Below, one piece after another: positions 15,757 to 24,089 of a stretch of 64,000 nucleotides of DNA. Location: contig BJHK01000002.1 of the NCBI GenBank assembly GCA_014192425.1, forward strand, positions 112,147 through 176,146, in the 5' to 3' direction. This stretch comes from Planctomycetia bacterium. Lineage in GTDB: Bacteria; Planctomycetota; Planctomycetia; Pirellulales; UBA1268. The notes below the pieces were generated by a model. The model saw only the letters and a program-made list of their open reading frames with translations, was not told where the DNA came from and did no database searches. Position numbers and translations under genes: made by a program. Position 1 is the stretch's first letter, and each line of letters begins with the position of its first letter.

Positions 15757-16602
15757 TCAGGGCGCCGCCGCGGCGGGCTGCTTCCTCTGTTTCCGCGCGC
15801 CGTCGGCCGCGGCCGGCCCGGCTGCCAGTGCCGCCGCGATCTCGCCGACAAACCACTCCGCCGCCTTGTCGGGACGGCTGTCGTGCCCCATGCCGGGGAC
15901 CATTTTCTTCGTGAAGTGGGGCGCCTTGACAGCCTCGAAGAACTGCAGCTGCCGGGGGGCGTCGATCTGGAGGATCACAGGGTGATCCTTCTCACCGTAG
16001 AAGAAATAAAAGTGGACGTTGGCCACCGCGGCATCGATGCTCCGGGCCAGCTGCGGCTGCGTCGCCGCCTGCTGGCGGGCCGCGGCGATGATCGGCGCCG
16101 GAAAGTTTCCGCACCGGGAGCAGACGAAGCGGAACATGTCGGGGCGCAGCAGGCCCGCGGTGTAGGAGGGCAGGCCGCCCCCCGAGAATCCAGTCGCCAT
16201 GATGAACCGCTCGTCGATGCCGCGCTTCTCCTCGAGCATCTGTACGACGGCGACCGCGTCCTCCAGCTCCCTGAGCGGCCCCAGCGGCCGCTTGTCGTCG
16301 GCCGGCCGATCACCGCCGGCGAAGTACGACTTCGGGCAGGCCACCGCGAAGCCGTGTTTCTCGGCGAGCTCAAGCCAGATCCCGATCTCGCCCTGGTTGT
16401 TGCCCCCCTTGCCGTGATAGCTGATCACGAGCGGGACGCTGTCCTTGGTGGCGCTCGACGCCGGCACGTACCAGGAGAGCGGCATCTTGTGCACGGGCGT
16501 CTCGCCATGCGCGACCTCCGCGCGGGCCGGCGGTGCGGCGCGGGCGACCGGCACCGTGCTCGCCAAAAGAATTGCGGCAGCGATCGGCCCGAGGCGGCTC
16601 AT
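15757..16602 (-). CDS. Secreted alpha/beta hydrolase, esterase-like
   Basis: A 281-residue protein with a signal peptide (AAAILLASTVPVARA). It has an oxyanion YHGKGGNNQ, nucleophile Ser in GFSGGG, and a late His in MVPGMGHDSRPDKAAEW. It resembles PHB-depolymerase or feruloyl-esterase-like hydrolases; the substrate is unknown. Its ATG overlaps the M16 stop as ATGA. The C-terminus ends in a basic KQRKQPAAAAP tail. Confidence 0.8.
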   Translation of the reverse strand: MSRLGPIAAAILLASTVPVARAAPPARAEVAHGETPVHKMPLSWYVPASSATKDSVPLVISYHGKGGNNQGEIGIWLELAEKHGFAVACPKSYFAGGDRPADDKRPLGPLRELEDAVAVVQMLEEKRGIDERFIMATGFSGGGLPSYTAGLLRPDMFRFVCSRCGNFPAPIIAAARQQAATQPQLARSIDAAVANVHFYFFYGEKDHPVILQIDAPRQLQFFEAVKAPHFTKKMVPGMGHDSRPDKAAEWFVGEIAAALAAGPAAADGARKQRKQPAAAAP

Positions 16603-18293
16603 GGCTTCGTTGCGGCGGGCGGCAGGGGCTCGAGCGTGAGCGGGTCTCGAAGCGGCAGCTGCTTCACCGTGCCGCCAAAGAATTCGCCCATGCTGGCCCG
16701 CTTCCCCAGGTCGCCGGGGGCGATCTCCTTCCAGTCGCCGACGACGAGGATCGCCATCTTCTCCGGGTCGAGATGCTTCCGGGCCACCCGGAGGAGTTCG
16801 TCGGCGGTCACCGCATCGACACGGCTGCGGAACGTCTTCCAGTAGTCGGCCGGCCGCTTCGTCCACTCGTCGTTGACGAACAAGCGCAGCATCTGCGGCT
16901 TGCTCTCGAACTGCCGCGGAAAGGTCTCGATCAGCGACCGCTTGGCGGTCTCGAGTTCGTCGGCCGTGACCGGCTCGGCGCGGATCTTGCGGATCTGCTC
17001 GAGGACGATCTTCGTGGCCAGGGCCACGGTCGCGTTCTTGCTCTCGAAGCCGGCGCGGAAGTCGCCCGGGTAGGTGACCTTCGGCGTCAGCGCCGAGCGG
17101 ACCGAGTAGGCCAGCCCCTCGTTGCTCCGCACCTGCTGCATCAAACGGCTCGTGAACCCGCCGGCCCCGAGGATCTCGTTGAGCAGGAGGAGCGGAATCA
17201 TGTCGGGGTCGTCGCGTTCAATGCACCGGCAGCCGAGCACCACCTTGCCCTGGGGAATCTCCTTGGGGACGTGGTACAGGCCGGGCTCGAGCACGGCGGT
17301 CGGCGCGGGGGGGTCGTCGACGCCGGGACCGCGTTCCCAGCCGGTGAGGGCCTTCGACAACTTGGCGAGCATCTCGGCCTCGTCGAAGTCGCCCGACACG
17401 GCGACGATCGCGTTGCCGGGGTGGACGATCCGCGTGTGCATCGCCGCCAGCCCCGCCGGCGTGATCGCCGCCAGGCTCTTGTCGGTCGGCTCCGCAGACT
17501 CGAAGTGGTTCGTTCCGTAGACGAGCCGCTTCCACTCGCGGCCGATGATCGACGAGGCGTCGTCGTTCCGCTGCTTGAGGGCCTCGAGTGCCCGGGCCTT
17601 GGCCGTGTCGAGCCGCTTGGTGTCGAAGCCGGGCGACCGCAGCATGTCGACGAACAGCCCCAGGCTCTCGTCGAACGTGCTCTTCAGGCAGTTCATCGTG
17701 GCGACGGTGAATGTGTCGTTGGCCGAGACGGCGACCTCCGTGGCGAGGAAGTCGAGCGTCTCGTCGAACGCCGCCGGCTCCAGCTTCGCCGCCCCCCCCT
17801 CGCGGATCATGCGGGCGGTCATGGCGGCGAGGCCGGGGATGTCGGCCGGATCGAGGGCCGCGCCCCCCTTGAACGTGATCGACAGGTTGACGAGGGGAAA
17901 CTCCCGGGACGGCGCCAGGTAGACGACGGTGCCGTCGGGGAGCGTGCGCCGGAAGCGGGCAGCCTCGGGGGGCTCGTAGGCCAGTGGCGCGAACTCGATC
18001 TTCTCGGGCCGGTCGGGGAGATCGGCGGCCCGAGCGGCCGGAGACTGTGCCTGCGCCTGCCCGGAAGAGGAATCCTCGACCGGCGCAGGTGCCGCAGCCT
18101 GCGGGGCGGCCGGCGGCTTCGGGGCCGCAGGCTGCTGAGCTGCGGGCGCCTGCTGCGCGACGGGCATCTGCTGCGCGACGGGCGCCTGCTGAACGCACCC
18201 GGTCACCGTGAAGCCGAGGAACAGGGCCAGGTACAGGGCCAGGACAAGGGCCGGGCACGCGCCAGCCGGCGGAAGGGAGCGGCGGATCGTCAT
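16599..18293 (-). CDS. M16-family peptidase-like subunit lacking the zinc motif, lipoprotein
   Basis: A 564-residue protein. The N-terminus has a hydrophobic stretch ending FTVTGC, a lipobox-like site, then a Gln/Ala/Pro linker (about residues 35-95). The body is M16: PLVNLSITFKGGAALDP, LNEILGAGGFTSRLMQQVR, EGLAYSVRSAL. Where active subunits have HxxEH, it reads MTARMIREGG, so it cannot bind zinc. It would be the partner of the active subunit encoded just upstream, as in other bacterial M16 heterodimers. Confidence 0.85.
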   Translation of the reverse strand: MTIRRSLPPAGACPALVLALYLALFLGFTVTGCVQQAPVAQQMPVAQQAPAAQQPAAPKPPAAPQAAAPAPVEDSSSGQAQAQSPAARAADLPDRPEKIEFAPLAYEPPEAARFRRTLPDGTVVYLAPSREFPLVNLSITFKGGAALDPADIPGLAAMTARMIREGGAAKLEPAAFDETLDFLATEVAVSANDTFTVATMNCLKSTFDESLGLFVDMLRSPGFDTKRLDTAKARALEALKQRNDDASSIIGREWKRLVYGTNHFESAEPTDKSLAAITPAGLAAMHTRIVHPGNAIVAVSGDFDEAEMLAKLSKALTGWERGPGVDDPPAPTAVLEPGLYHVPKEIPQGKVVLGCRCIERDDPDMIPLLLLNEILGAGGFTSRLMQQVRSNEGLAYSVRSALTPKVTYPGDFRAGFESKNATVALATKIVLEQIRKIRAEPVTADELETAKRSLIETFPRQFESKPQMLRLFVNDEWTKRPADYWKTFRSRVDAVTADELLRVARKHLDPEKMAILVVGDWKEIAPGDLGKRASMGEFFGGTVKQLPLRDPLTLEPLPPAATKP

Positions 18294-18352
18294 CGTTGGG
18301 GTCCGAGGGTGGGGGAACGGGCGTGGAGCCGGGCAACGCGAAGGCGGCCCGG

Positions 18353-19921
18353 TCACTTCTCCTTGCGCCGGAAGGTGGCGACGCTGCGATTCGATTCCTT
18401 GAAGTATTTGTTCACGACCCGGCGGATGTCGGCCGCCGTCACGGCCTCGTACTTCGCCGGGCCGTCGTTGATCTCGCGCCAGTCGAGAACCGCTTCGGTG
18501 ACCGCGAGCTGGATGAGGAGCGACATGTTGTTCTCCAGCCGGCGGTAGTTCTGGGCCGCGACCCGGTTCTTGACCTTGCGCAGTTCGCGCTCGGGAACGT
18601 CCTCCGCCTGGAGCTTTGCCAGCTCCTCGTACCAGGCCTCCTCCAGGGCCTCGGGCGTGGCCGCGCCGCGGGCCTGGACCGAGACCGCGAACAGCCCGGC
18701 GTACTTGCGGGTGTCGGACGACGCCTGGACGGCACCGGCGATGCCGCGGCCCTCGACGAGCCCCCGATAGAGCCGGCCGGTCCGCTCGTTGAGCAGTTCG
18801 GCGAGCATGTCGAGCGGATAGCTGTCGACGTGCCCGACCGGCACCGTGTGGTAGCGGACCTCGATCCCCGGGGGGAATTCGCCGACCGCGTTCATCCGCT
18901 GCTCGGCCAGCTGATCGACCTCCAGCGTCACCACCGGCGGCGGCTTCCGGGTCCCCGGGTCGAGCCGGGAGAAATATCGCCGGATCAGCGCCCGGGCCTG
19001 GGCCGGATCGAAGTCGCCGACGATCACGCCACACAGGTTGCCCGGCCGGTAGTAGACGTTCCAGTAGTCGAGCGCCTGCTCGAAGGTGTAGCTGTTCAGG
19101 TCGCTCGGCCAGCCGATCACCGGCCACGAGTAGCCGCTCGACGCCCAGAACATGGCATCGAACTGCTCGTCGAACTTGCCCGTGGGGGTGCTGTCTGTCC
19201 GCAACCGGCGCTCCTCGTGGACGACGTCCCGCTCGGAATAAAACTCCCGGAACGTGCTGTCGTCGAGCCGGTCGCTCTCCATCCAGGCCCAGAGCTCGAG
19301 CTTGTTGGAGGGGACGGTGATGAAGTAGCAGGTCAGGTCGTAACTGGTGAAGGCGTTCATGGCGCTCCCCCCGGCCCGCGTGTAGACCTGGTCGAACTCG
19401 TCCTTGACGATCGTGGCCGCGGCCGGGCCCTGCGGCCCGCGGCCCTGCTGGGCCTTGATCAGGTCGTCGAGCCGGCCGCGCAGGGCCTTCAACTCGGGGG
19501 TGTCGTTGGCGGGGTTCCACGGGTCGTCGATCTCGCCGCGGAAGAACCGCTCGTACTGCCGCGACCAGACGAGCCGGTTGATCTCGTCGCGAAGCGTTTT
19601 CTGCTCGGCCCGGTAGCGGGCGTCCTTGGCGGGGTCGCGGGTGCCGATCGTGTCGGTGCCCTTGAACATCATGTGCTCGAAGAAGTGGCTGATCCCGGTG
19701 ATCCCCGGCCGCTCGTTGACGCTGCCGACGCGGGCCACCCAGCCGGCGCTGACGACGTTGGGCTGGTCGCGCCGGGGCACGAGCAAAAACTGCATGCCGT
19801 TGTCGAGGGTGAACTCCTCGACGGCGACCTGCTGGCCGTGGGCCGTGCACGCCAGGGCGATGAGCCCGCAGGCGACGAGGAACCGCGACCCGCCACACCA
19901 CTTCCGATACGCCGCGCGCAT
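18353..19921 (-). CDS. M16-family zinc metallopeptidase, active subunit, secreted
   Basis: A 522-residue protein with a signal peptide (FLVACGLIALACTAHG). The zinc motif HxxEH is in GISHFFEHMMFKGT, with the distal Glu expected near YTRAGGSAMNAFTSYD. The second half has the family's RPGNLCGVIVGDF and ERTGRLYRGLVEGRG blocks. It degrades peptides in the periplasm or at the membrane. It begins the four-gene leftward run peptidase, partner, esterase. About 60 bases separate it from its partner. Confidence 0.88.
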   Translation of the reverse strand: MRAAYRKWCGGSRFLVACGLIALACTAHGQQVAVEEFTLDNGMQFLLVPRRDQPNVVSAGWVARVGSVNERPGITGISHFFEHMMFKGTDTIGTRDPAKDARYRAEQKTLRDEINRLVWSRQYERFFRGEIDDPWNPANDTPELKALRGRLDDLIKAQQGRGPQGPAAATIVKDEFDQVYTRAGGSAMNAFTSYDLTCYFITVPSNKLELWAWMESDRLDDSTFREFYSERDVVHEERRLRTDSTPTGKFDEQFDAMFWASSGYSWPVIGWPSDLNSYTFEQALDYWNVYYRPGNLCGVIVGDFDPAQARALIRRYFSRLDPGTRKPPPVVTLEVDQLAEQRMNAVGEFPPGIEVRYHTVPVGHVDSYPLDMLAELLNERTGRLYRGLVEGRGIAGAVQASSDTRKYAGLFAVSVQARGAATPEALEEAWYEELAKLQAEDVPERELRKVKNRVAAQNYRRLENNMSLLIQLAVTEAVLDWREINDGPAKYEAVTAADIRRVVNKYFKESNRSVATFRRKEK

Positions 19922-20186
19922 GCAACATGACCCCGGAGGAATGGAAACCAAACTGTTATAGACCAGCCCCGCCTCCGGCTGCCAGTCGGCTCATGGCCGC
20001 ATCAACCCGGAAATCACTCTTCAGGACAGACAGCGATGGCGGGACGTGCCGGAGGACGAGGCTCGGGGGTCGGCGAACGCTCGATGAGCGTTGGGCCGCT
20101 GCGGCCCACAGCGACAATCCGCAGGACCGCGCAGCGGCGACTTTTGCCGCTCCCGAGCCGGCGAACCTGCCCCAGACCCTAGCGCT

Positions 20187-21092
20187 CTAATGTCCGCGCG
20201 CGCCGAGCCACCACTGCACCAGTGTCAGGCCGATCTCGAACACGATCAGCCCCACGATCGCCCACTCGACCCGCAACGACCGCCGATTCTGCAGCAGATC
20301 GAGCGCCGTCTCGGCGGTCCGCGAGATCAGGGCCAGCTTGGAGTGCAGGGCCGCGAACCGCTCGCGGATCTCGAACTCGTCGCGGAGCCGGGCCCAGAGC
20401 CGCTCCAGTTCCGGATGGTCCCAGAGCAGCTCGGGAGCGTCGTCGACGCGCGTGCCGGCCACGACGCGGTGCTCCGCGAGCAGGGCGGCGCCGAGGTGCT
20501 GGAGCAGTTCCGGCGCGGCCCGGCCGCCACGGCCCCACTGGACGAGGTCGGCGGCGAAGGGCTCGATCCGCTCGAACTGCCGGTCGATGCCGCGCTCGTG
20601 GTGCGCCAGCGACACGCTCTTGGCCATGATGTCGGCGACGAGCTGGAGTTTTTCCAGGGACGCGTCGGCGAGCACGAGCGCGTTCCCCTCGATCGCCTCC
20701 TTGGCACCCGGCTCGACGCGGATCTCGAGCAGCTCCGTCTCGCGGTCGGCCTGCGGCAGCGGCTGGCGGATGCAGCCATCGATCTGGCGCAGATAGTCGC
20801 CGGCGGCCGCGGGGGAGGCGCCGAAGAACACGACGGCGCCGGAACGGAAAAGCACCGCCAGGCCGGAGCCGCTCGGCCGGCTGCCGGCCAGCGTGCCGCC
20901 GGTGAGCGTGCCGCCGAGTTCCACGACCAGCGGCGCGCCGGCCGTGCGGTCGGTGGCCCCGAGCGCGGCGAGGTCGATCCCCACGCCGGCGAGGATCGCC
21001 CGGGCCTGGAAACTGCTGCGGTCGCCGCTGGGAAGCTGCACCCCAGTCCGCGGTGCGGCGGCGGACGCGGTCGTGATGGATGGATCGCTCAT
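20187..21092 (-). CDS. RMD1/YagE (DUF155) family protein
   Basis: A 301-residue protein. The middle has VLADASLEKLQLVADIMAKS and LAHHERGIDRQFERIEP; the C-terminus has the family's single anchor (VEWAIVGLIVFEIGLTLVQWWL). DUF155 members include yeast Rmd1 and Sif2/Sif3; their bacterial role is unknown. The window between this and the M16 gene (19922-20186) holds no supported gene. Confidence 0.8.
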   Translation of the reverse strand: MSDPSITTASAAAPRTGVQLPSGDRSSFQARAILAGVGIDLAALGATDRTAGAPLVVELGGTLTGGTLAGSRPSGSGLAVLFRSGAVVFFGASPAAAGDYLRQIDGCIRQPLPQADRETELLEIRVEPGAKEAIEGNALVLADASLEKLQLVADIMAKSVSLAHHERGIDRQFERIEPFAADLVQWGRGGRAAPELLQHLGAALLAEHRVVAGTRVDDAPELLWDHPELERLWARLRDEFEIRERFAALHSKLALISRTAETALDLLQNRRSLRVEWAIVGLIVFEIGLTLVQWWLGARGH

Positions 21093-21252
21093 GGCCGGCT
21101 GCCGCTCGGGTCCGCGGCGAAGGTGTCCAGGGGCCGCTGCCGCCGCCGCCGGCCGTAAACCGGGCGCGCGCCGCGGCCGCCGTCTGTCAGCCTACTCTTC
21201 CCCACCGGGACCGAAGCACGGAATTCCGAACCGCACACGACGGAGACTTGTG

Positions 21253-21711
21253 ATGGCGGGCTTAAACAGGGCTGATCCGGTCATCATGGGGCACATCCTT
21301 TCCCAGCACCGTGAACTGCACGAGTTGCTCGTGACCGTGCGGCACGCGTTCGCCGCGTCGTCGGCCGCCGTGCCCGACCGGCCGGCGATCCTGCACGACC
21401 GGCTCGTCGAGCTTCGCGACCATATCCAGGGCCACTTTCGCCAAGAGGAGGCGGGCGGCTTCATGGAGGAGTCGCTCGCGCGCATGCCGCGGCTCGCCCG
21501 CGCGGCGCGGGACGTTCTCGGCCAGCATCGCGGGCTGCTCACCGAGATCGACCGGCTGATCGCGACGCTGCCCGCATCCGACGCCCCGCCGTCCGAATGG
21601 ACCCAGGCAGCGGCCGACTTCGAGCTGCTCACCACCCACCTCCTCGACCATGAACGGCAGGAGAACGCCGTGGTGCAGGAAGGCTACAACGAGGACCTGG
21701 GCCTGGGGTGA
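21253..21711 (+). CDS. Hemerythrin-like cation-binding protein
   Basis: A 152-residue four-helix protein. The His/acid ladder of hemerythrin domains is visible: HRELHELL, DHIQGHFRQEEAGG, GQHRGLLTEID and HLLDHERQEN. These bind a di-iron centre used for oxygen or nitric-oxide sensing or storage. ATG 21253 is chosen; a GTG sits one codon earlier. Confidence 0.8.
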   Translation: MAGLNRADPVIMGHILSQHRELHELLVTVRHAFAASSAAVPDRPAILHDRLVELRDHIQGHFRQEEAGGFMEESLARMPRLARAARDVLGQHRGLLTEIDRLIATLPASDAPPSEWTQAAADFELLTTHLLDHERQENAVVQEGYNEDLGLG

Positions 21712-21754
21712 GCCGACCCGCGACCGCGATGCTGCCGGCAGGTTCCCGCCGCCC

Positions 21755-22021
21755 GTGGCCGCTCAGACTGGCCCGTTGCAGCGGTCGACATCGACTGCAG
21801 GTCGATCTGCGGAGGTCGCGCGGCGGATGCTCGTCCGCCACGGCATCCGTGATCCGGGCGCGGTGGACGACACCATGTCGCTGGTCTTCGATCACCTGCG
21901 CCGCCTTTCACGCCGCGAACGCCTGGTCTGCGCCTGTTGCTCGACGGCCGCGGGGCGGGCCCGGAACACCGCCGGCGCATCCTCCGAAGGGGCGGGTTGT
22001 TTTCCCGGACACCCGATGTAG
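21755..22021 (+). CDS. Possible small protein or relic, family unknown
   Basis: An 88-residue frame from GTG 21755. It contains SAEVARRMLVRHGIRDPGAVDDTMSLVFDHLRR in sections that look like real protein (amphipathic helices), then a Cys/Arg/Gly tail that does not. It may be a fragment of a sigma-factor-like or other helical protein. Nothing else is seen in the 370 bases after the hemerythrin gene except an AT-rich stretch at about 22018-22080 that is likely the promoter of the next gene. Confidence 0.3.
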   Translation: MAAQTGPLQRSTSTAGRSAEVARRMLVRHGIRDPGAVDDTMSLVFDHLRRLSRRERLVCACCSTAAGRARNTAGASSEGAGCFPGHPM

Positions 22022-22081
22022 ATTTACATTGGTGTGATGTTTCATATGATCCCGCGATGTTTCAAGGAGATTTCAAAAACG

Positions 22082-22450
22082 ATGTCGGAGAAGAAAGTGC
22101 AGAAGCCCGCCAAGGCCGAGACGGGCACGAACAAGTCCGAGGAGATCCGCAAGGTCGCCAGAGCGATGCAGGCGAAGGGGGAAAAACCCCGACCGATCAC
22201 GATCATCGCCGTGCTCGAGAAGCAGGGCGTCGAGGTCTCCTCCCCGCAGGTCAGCATGGTGCTGAAGCGGATGGGATTCCGTCCGCGCCGGCGCAGGTCC
22301 GCCAAGGGTGCCAGCCCCGTCACCAAGGCGGCCAAGCCGAAGCGCGTCTCGGTGGATGATCTCGTGGCGGCCAAGAAACTCGTCAGTCACTTCGGCGGGA
22401 CGACGCGGGCCATCGCCGCCCTCGAGGCCCTGCAGCAGTTCGAACCGTGA
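22082..22450 (+). CDS. Small winged-helix-like planctomycete protein
   Basis: A 122-residue protein with a basic N-terminus (KSEEIRKVARAMQAKGEKPR). The predicted winged-helix core PITIIAVLEKQGVEVSSPQVSM is followed by the basic linker RPRRRRSAKGAS, then a helical VDDLVAAKKLVSHFGGTTRA. Proteins of this pattern are numerous in Planctomycetes and are presumed to bind DNA. AAGGAG lies 12 bases before ATG 22082. Confidence 0.75.
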   Translation: MSEKKVQKPAKAETGTNKSEEIRKVARAMQAKGEKPRPITIIAVLEKQGVEVSSPQVSMVLKRMGFRPRRRRSAKGASPVTKAAKPKRVSVDDLVAAKKLVSHFGGTTRAIAALEALQQFEP

Positions 22451-22672
22451 GCCGAGAGGCCCTTTCCTCGCCGGCATGGCGCTGAGGAATCACCGGCATG
22501 TCGTTCCGAACCGGGGGCGGGGCAGACCAGCCCCCGGTTCGACGGCCTGCCGGATCGGGCCGACCCTGCCCGCGGCCGGCCAACGTTGCCGGGCGAACCG
22601 AAGGGCCTAAAATGGATGCGTTGCGAAACCCCCAATCCGTCGCGCGGGGAATCTTTCGAGGAGCCCGGGTTC

Positions 22673-23926
22673 GTGATCAAGGCAGCGGATCCTGACGTCA
22701 TCGTGATCGGCGGCGGTCCCGCCGGCGCCACCGTGGCGTCGCTCGTCGCCGGCAGCGGCGGTTCGGTCGTGCTCCTGGAGCGCGACCGGTTCCCCCGGTA
22801 TCACATCGGCGAGTCGTTGATCCCCGAGACCTTTTGGGTGCTCGAACGGCTGGGGATGCTGGGAAAACTCCGCGGCAGCCGGTTCGTCGAGAAGCACAGC
22901 GTGCAGTTCGTCTCCGAGCAGGGGAAGCTTTCCGAGCCGTTTTACTTCGCCGATTACAAGCCGCATGAAAGCTCGCGGACCTGGCAGGTGAGCCGGGCGG
23001 ACTTCGACCGGCTCATGCTCGACAACGCCCGCGAGCGTGGGGTGGACGTCCGCGAGGGAGTCCGCGTGTTGGAGGTGCTGTTCGAGGAGCGGCGGGCGGT
23101 GGGCGTGCGCTGCGTGGACGAGTCGGGCACGGAGCGGGTGATCCGCTGCCGCGTCGTCGTCGATGCCGCCGGACAGAGCTGCCTGATCCAGGACCGGCTC
23201 GGCCTTCGGCAGTGGGATCCGCTCCTCAAGAAGGCGGCGATCTGGACTTACTGGAAGGGGGCGCAGCGGGACGGCGGCCGCGACGCCGGCGCCACGCTCG
23301 TCATGCAGACCGCCGGCAAGAAGGGCTGGTTCTGGTTCATCCCGCTGCACGACGACATCACGAGCGTCGGCGTGGTCGCGTCGTATGACTACCTCTTCAA
23401 GGAACAGCCGGGCCGGGACGCGGAGGCGATCTTCTCCGCGGAGGTGGACCGCTGCCCCGGGCTCCAACCGCGGCTCGTCGGCGCCGAGCGGACCGGCCCG
23501 TTTCGCGTCGCCAAGGAATACTCCTACCGGTCCCGCGAGGTCGCCGGGAACGGCTGGGTGCTCGTCGGCGATGCCTTCGGGTTTCTCGACCCGCTCTACT
23601 CCTCGGGCATCCTCCTCGCGCTCAAGAGCGGGGCGCTGGCGGCGGACGCGATCGTGGCCGCACTCGCCGCCGGCGACACGTCAGCCGCCCGGCTCGGCGC
23701 CTGGGGCCCGGGGTACATCGCCGGCATGGACCGGATGCGAAAACTGGTCTGCGCCTTCTACGACGGCCTCAACTTCGGCAAACTCGTCCGCCGCCATCCC
23801 GACCGCAAGCCGCTGATCACCGACATCCTCATCGGCGACCTGTTCAAGGACGACATCGACACGCTCTGGCCGCTGCTCGACGCCCAGCGGGCCGAGGAAG
23901 CGGCGCCCGCCGCCGCGGTCTCCTGA
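22673..23926 (+). CDS. FAD-dependent oxidoreductase of the flavin halogenase/geranylgeranyl reductase type
   Basis: A 417-residue protein. It has the dinucleotide-binding VIVIGGGPAGATVASLVA, the halogenase-type signature RFPRYHIGESLIPETFW, a GWFWFIP motif close to halogenase WxWxIP, and the second FAD motif GDAFGFLDPLYSSGI. It resembles the CmlS-like branch often annotated as tryptophan halogenase. It could equally be a reductase of isoprenoids or acyl chains, and the substrate cannot be told. GTG 22673 has GAGGAG nine bases upstream; an ATG at 22616 is the alternative. Confidence 0.8.
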   Translation: MIKAADPDVIVIGGGPAGATVASLVAGSGGSVVLLERDRFPRYHIGESLIPETFWVLERLGMLGKLRGSRFVEKHSVQFVSEQGKLSEPFYFADYKPHESSRTWQVSRADFDRLMLDNARERGVDVREGVRVLEVLFEERRAVGVRCVDESGTERVIRCRVVVDAAGQSCLIQDRLGLRQWDPLLKKAAIWTYWKGAQRDGGRDAGATLVMQTAGKKGWFWFIPLHDDITSVGVVASYDYLFKEQPGRDAEAIFSAEVDRCPGLQPRLVGAERTGPFRVAKEYSYRSREVAGNGWVLVGDAFGFLDPLYSSGILLALKSGALAADAIVAALAAGDTSAARLGAWGPGYIAGMDRMRKLVCAFYDGLNFGKLVRRHPDRKPLITDILIGDLFKDDIDTLWPLLDAQRAEEAAPAAAVS

Positions 23927-24089
23927 CGCGGCTCCCCGTGCCGGCGACACCGGCCGCACAACCGGCACGATCGCACGGCGGGGTGCGGGAATCGCGGTGT
24001 ATGCTTGGCAGACGGGGGCGCTGCCGGAAAAGTCGCCGCAGTTCGCCCCGTCGTGCCCTGCCCGCCCCTCGCGTCCCGCTTTCGCCGGC

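Noticed and set aside
19927-20190. 87-residue frame between the M16 and RMD1 genes
   Set aside because: No motif, poor codon pattern and no ribosome-binding site; treated as spacer.
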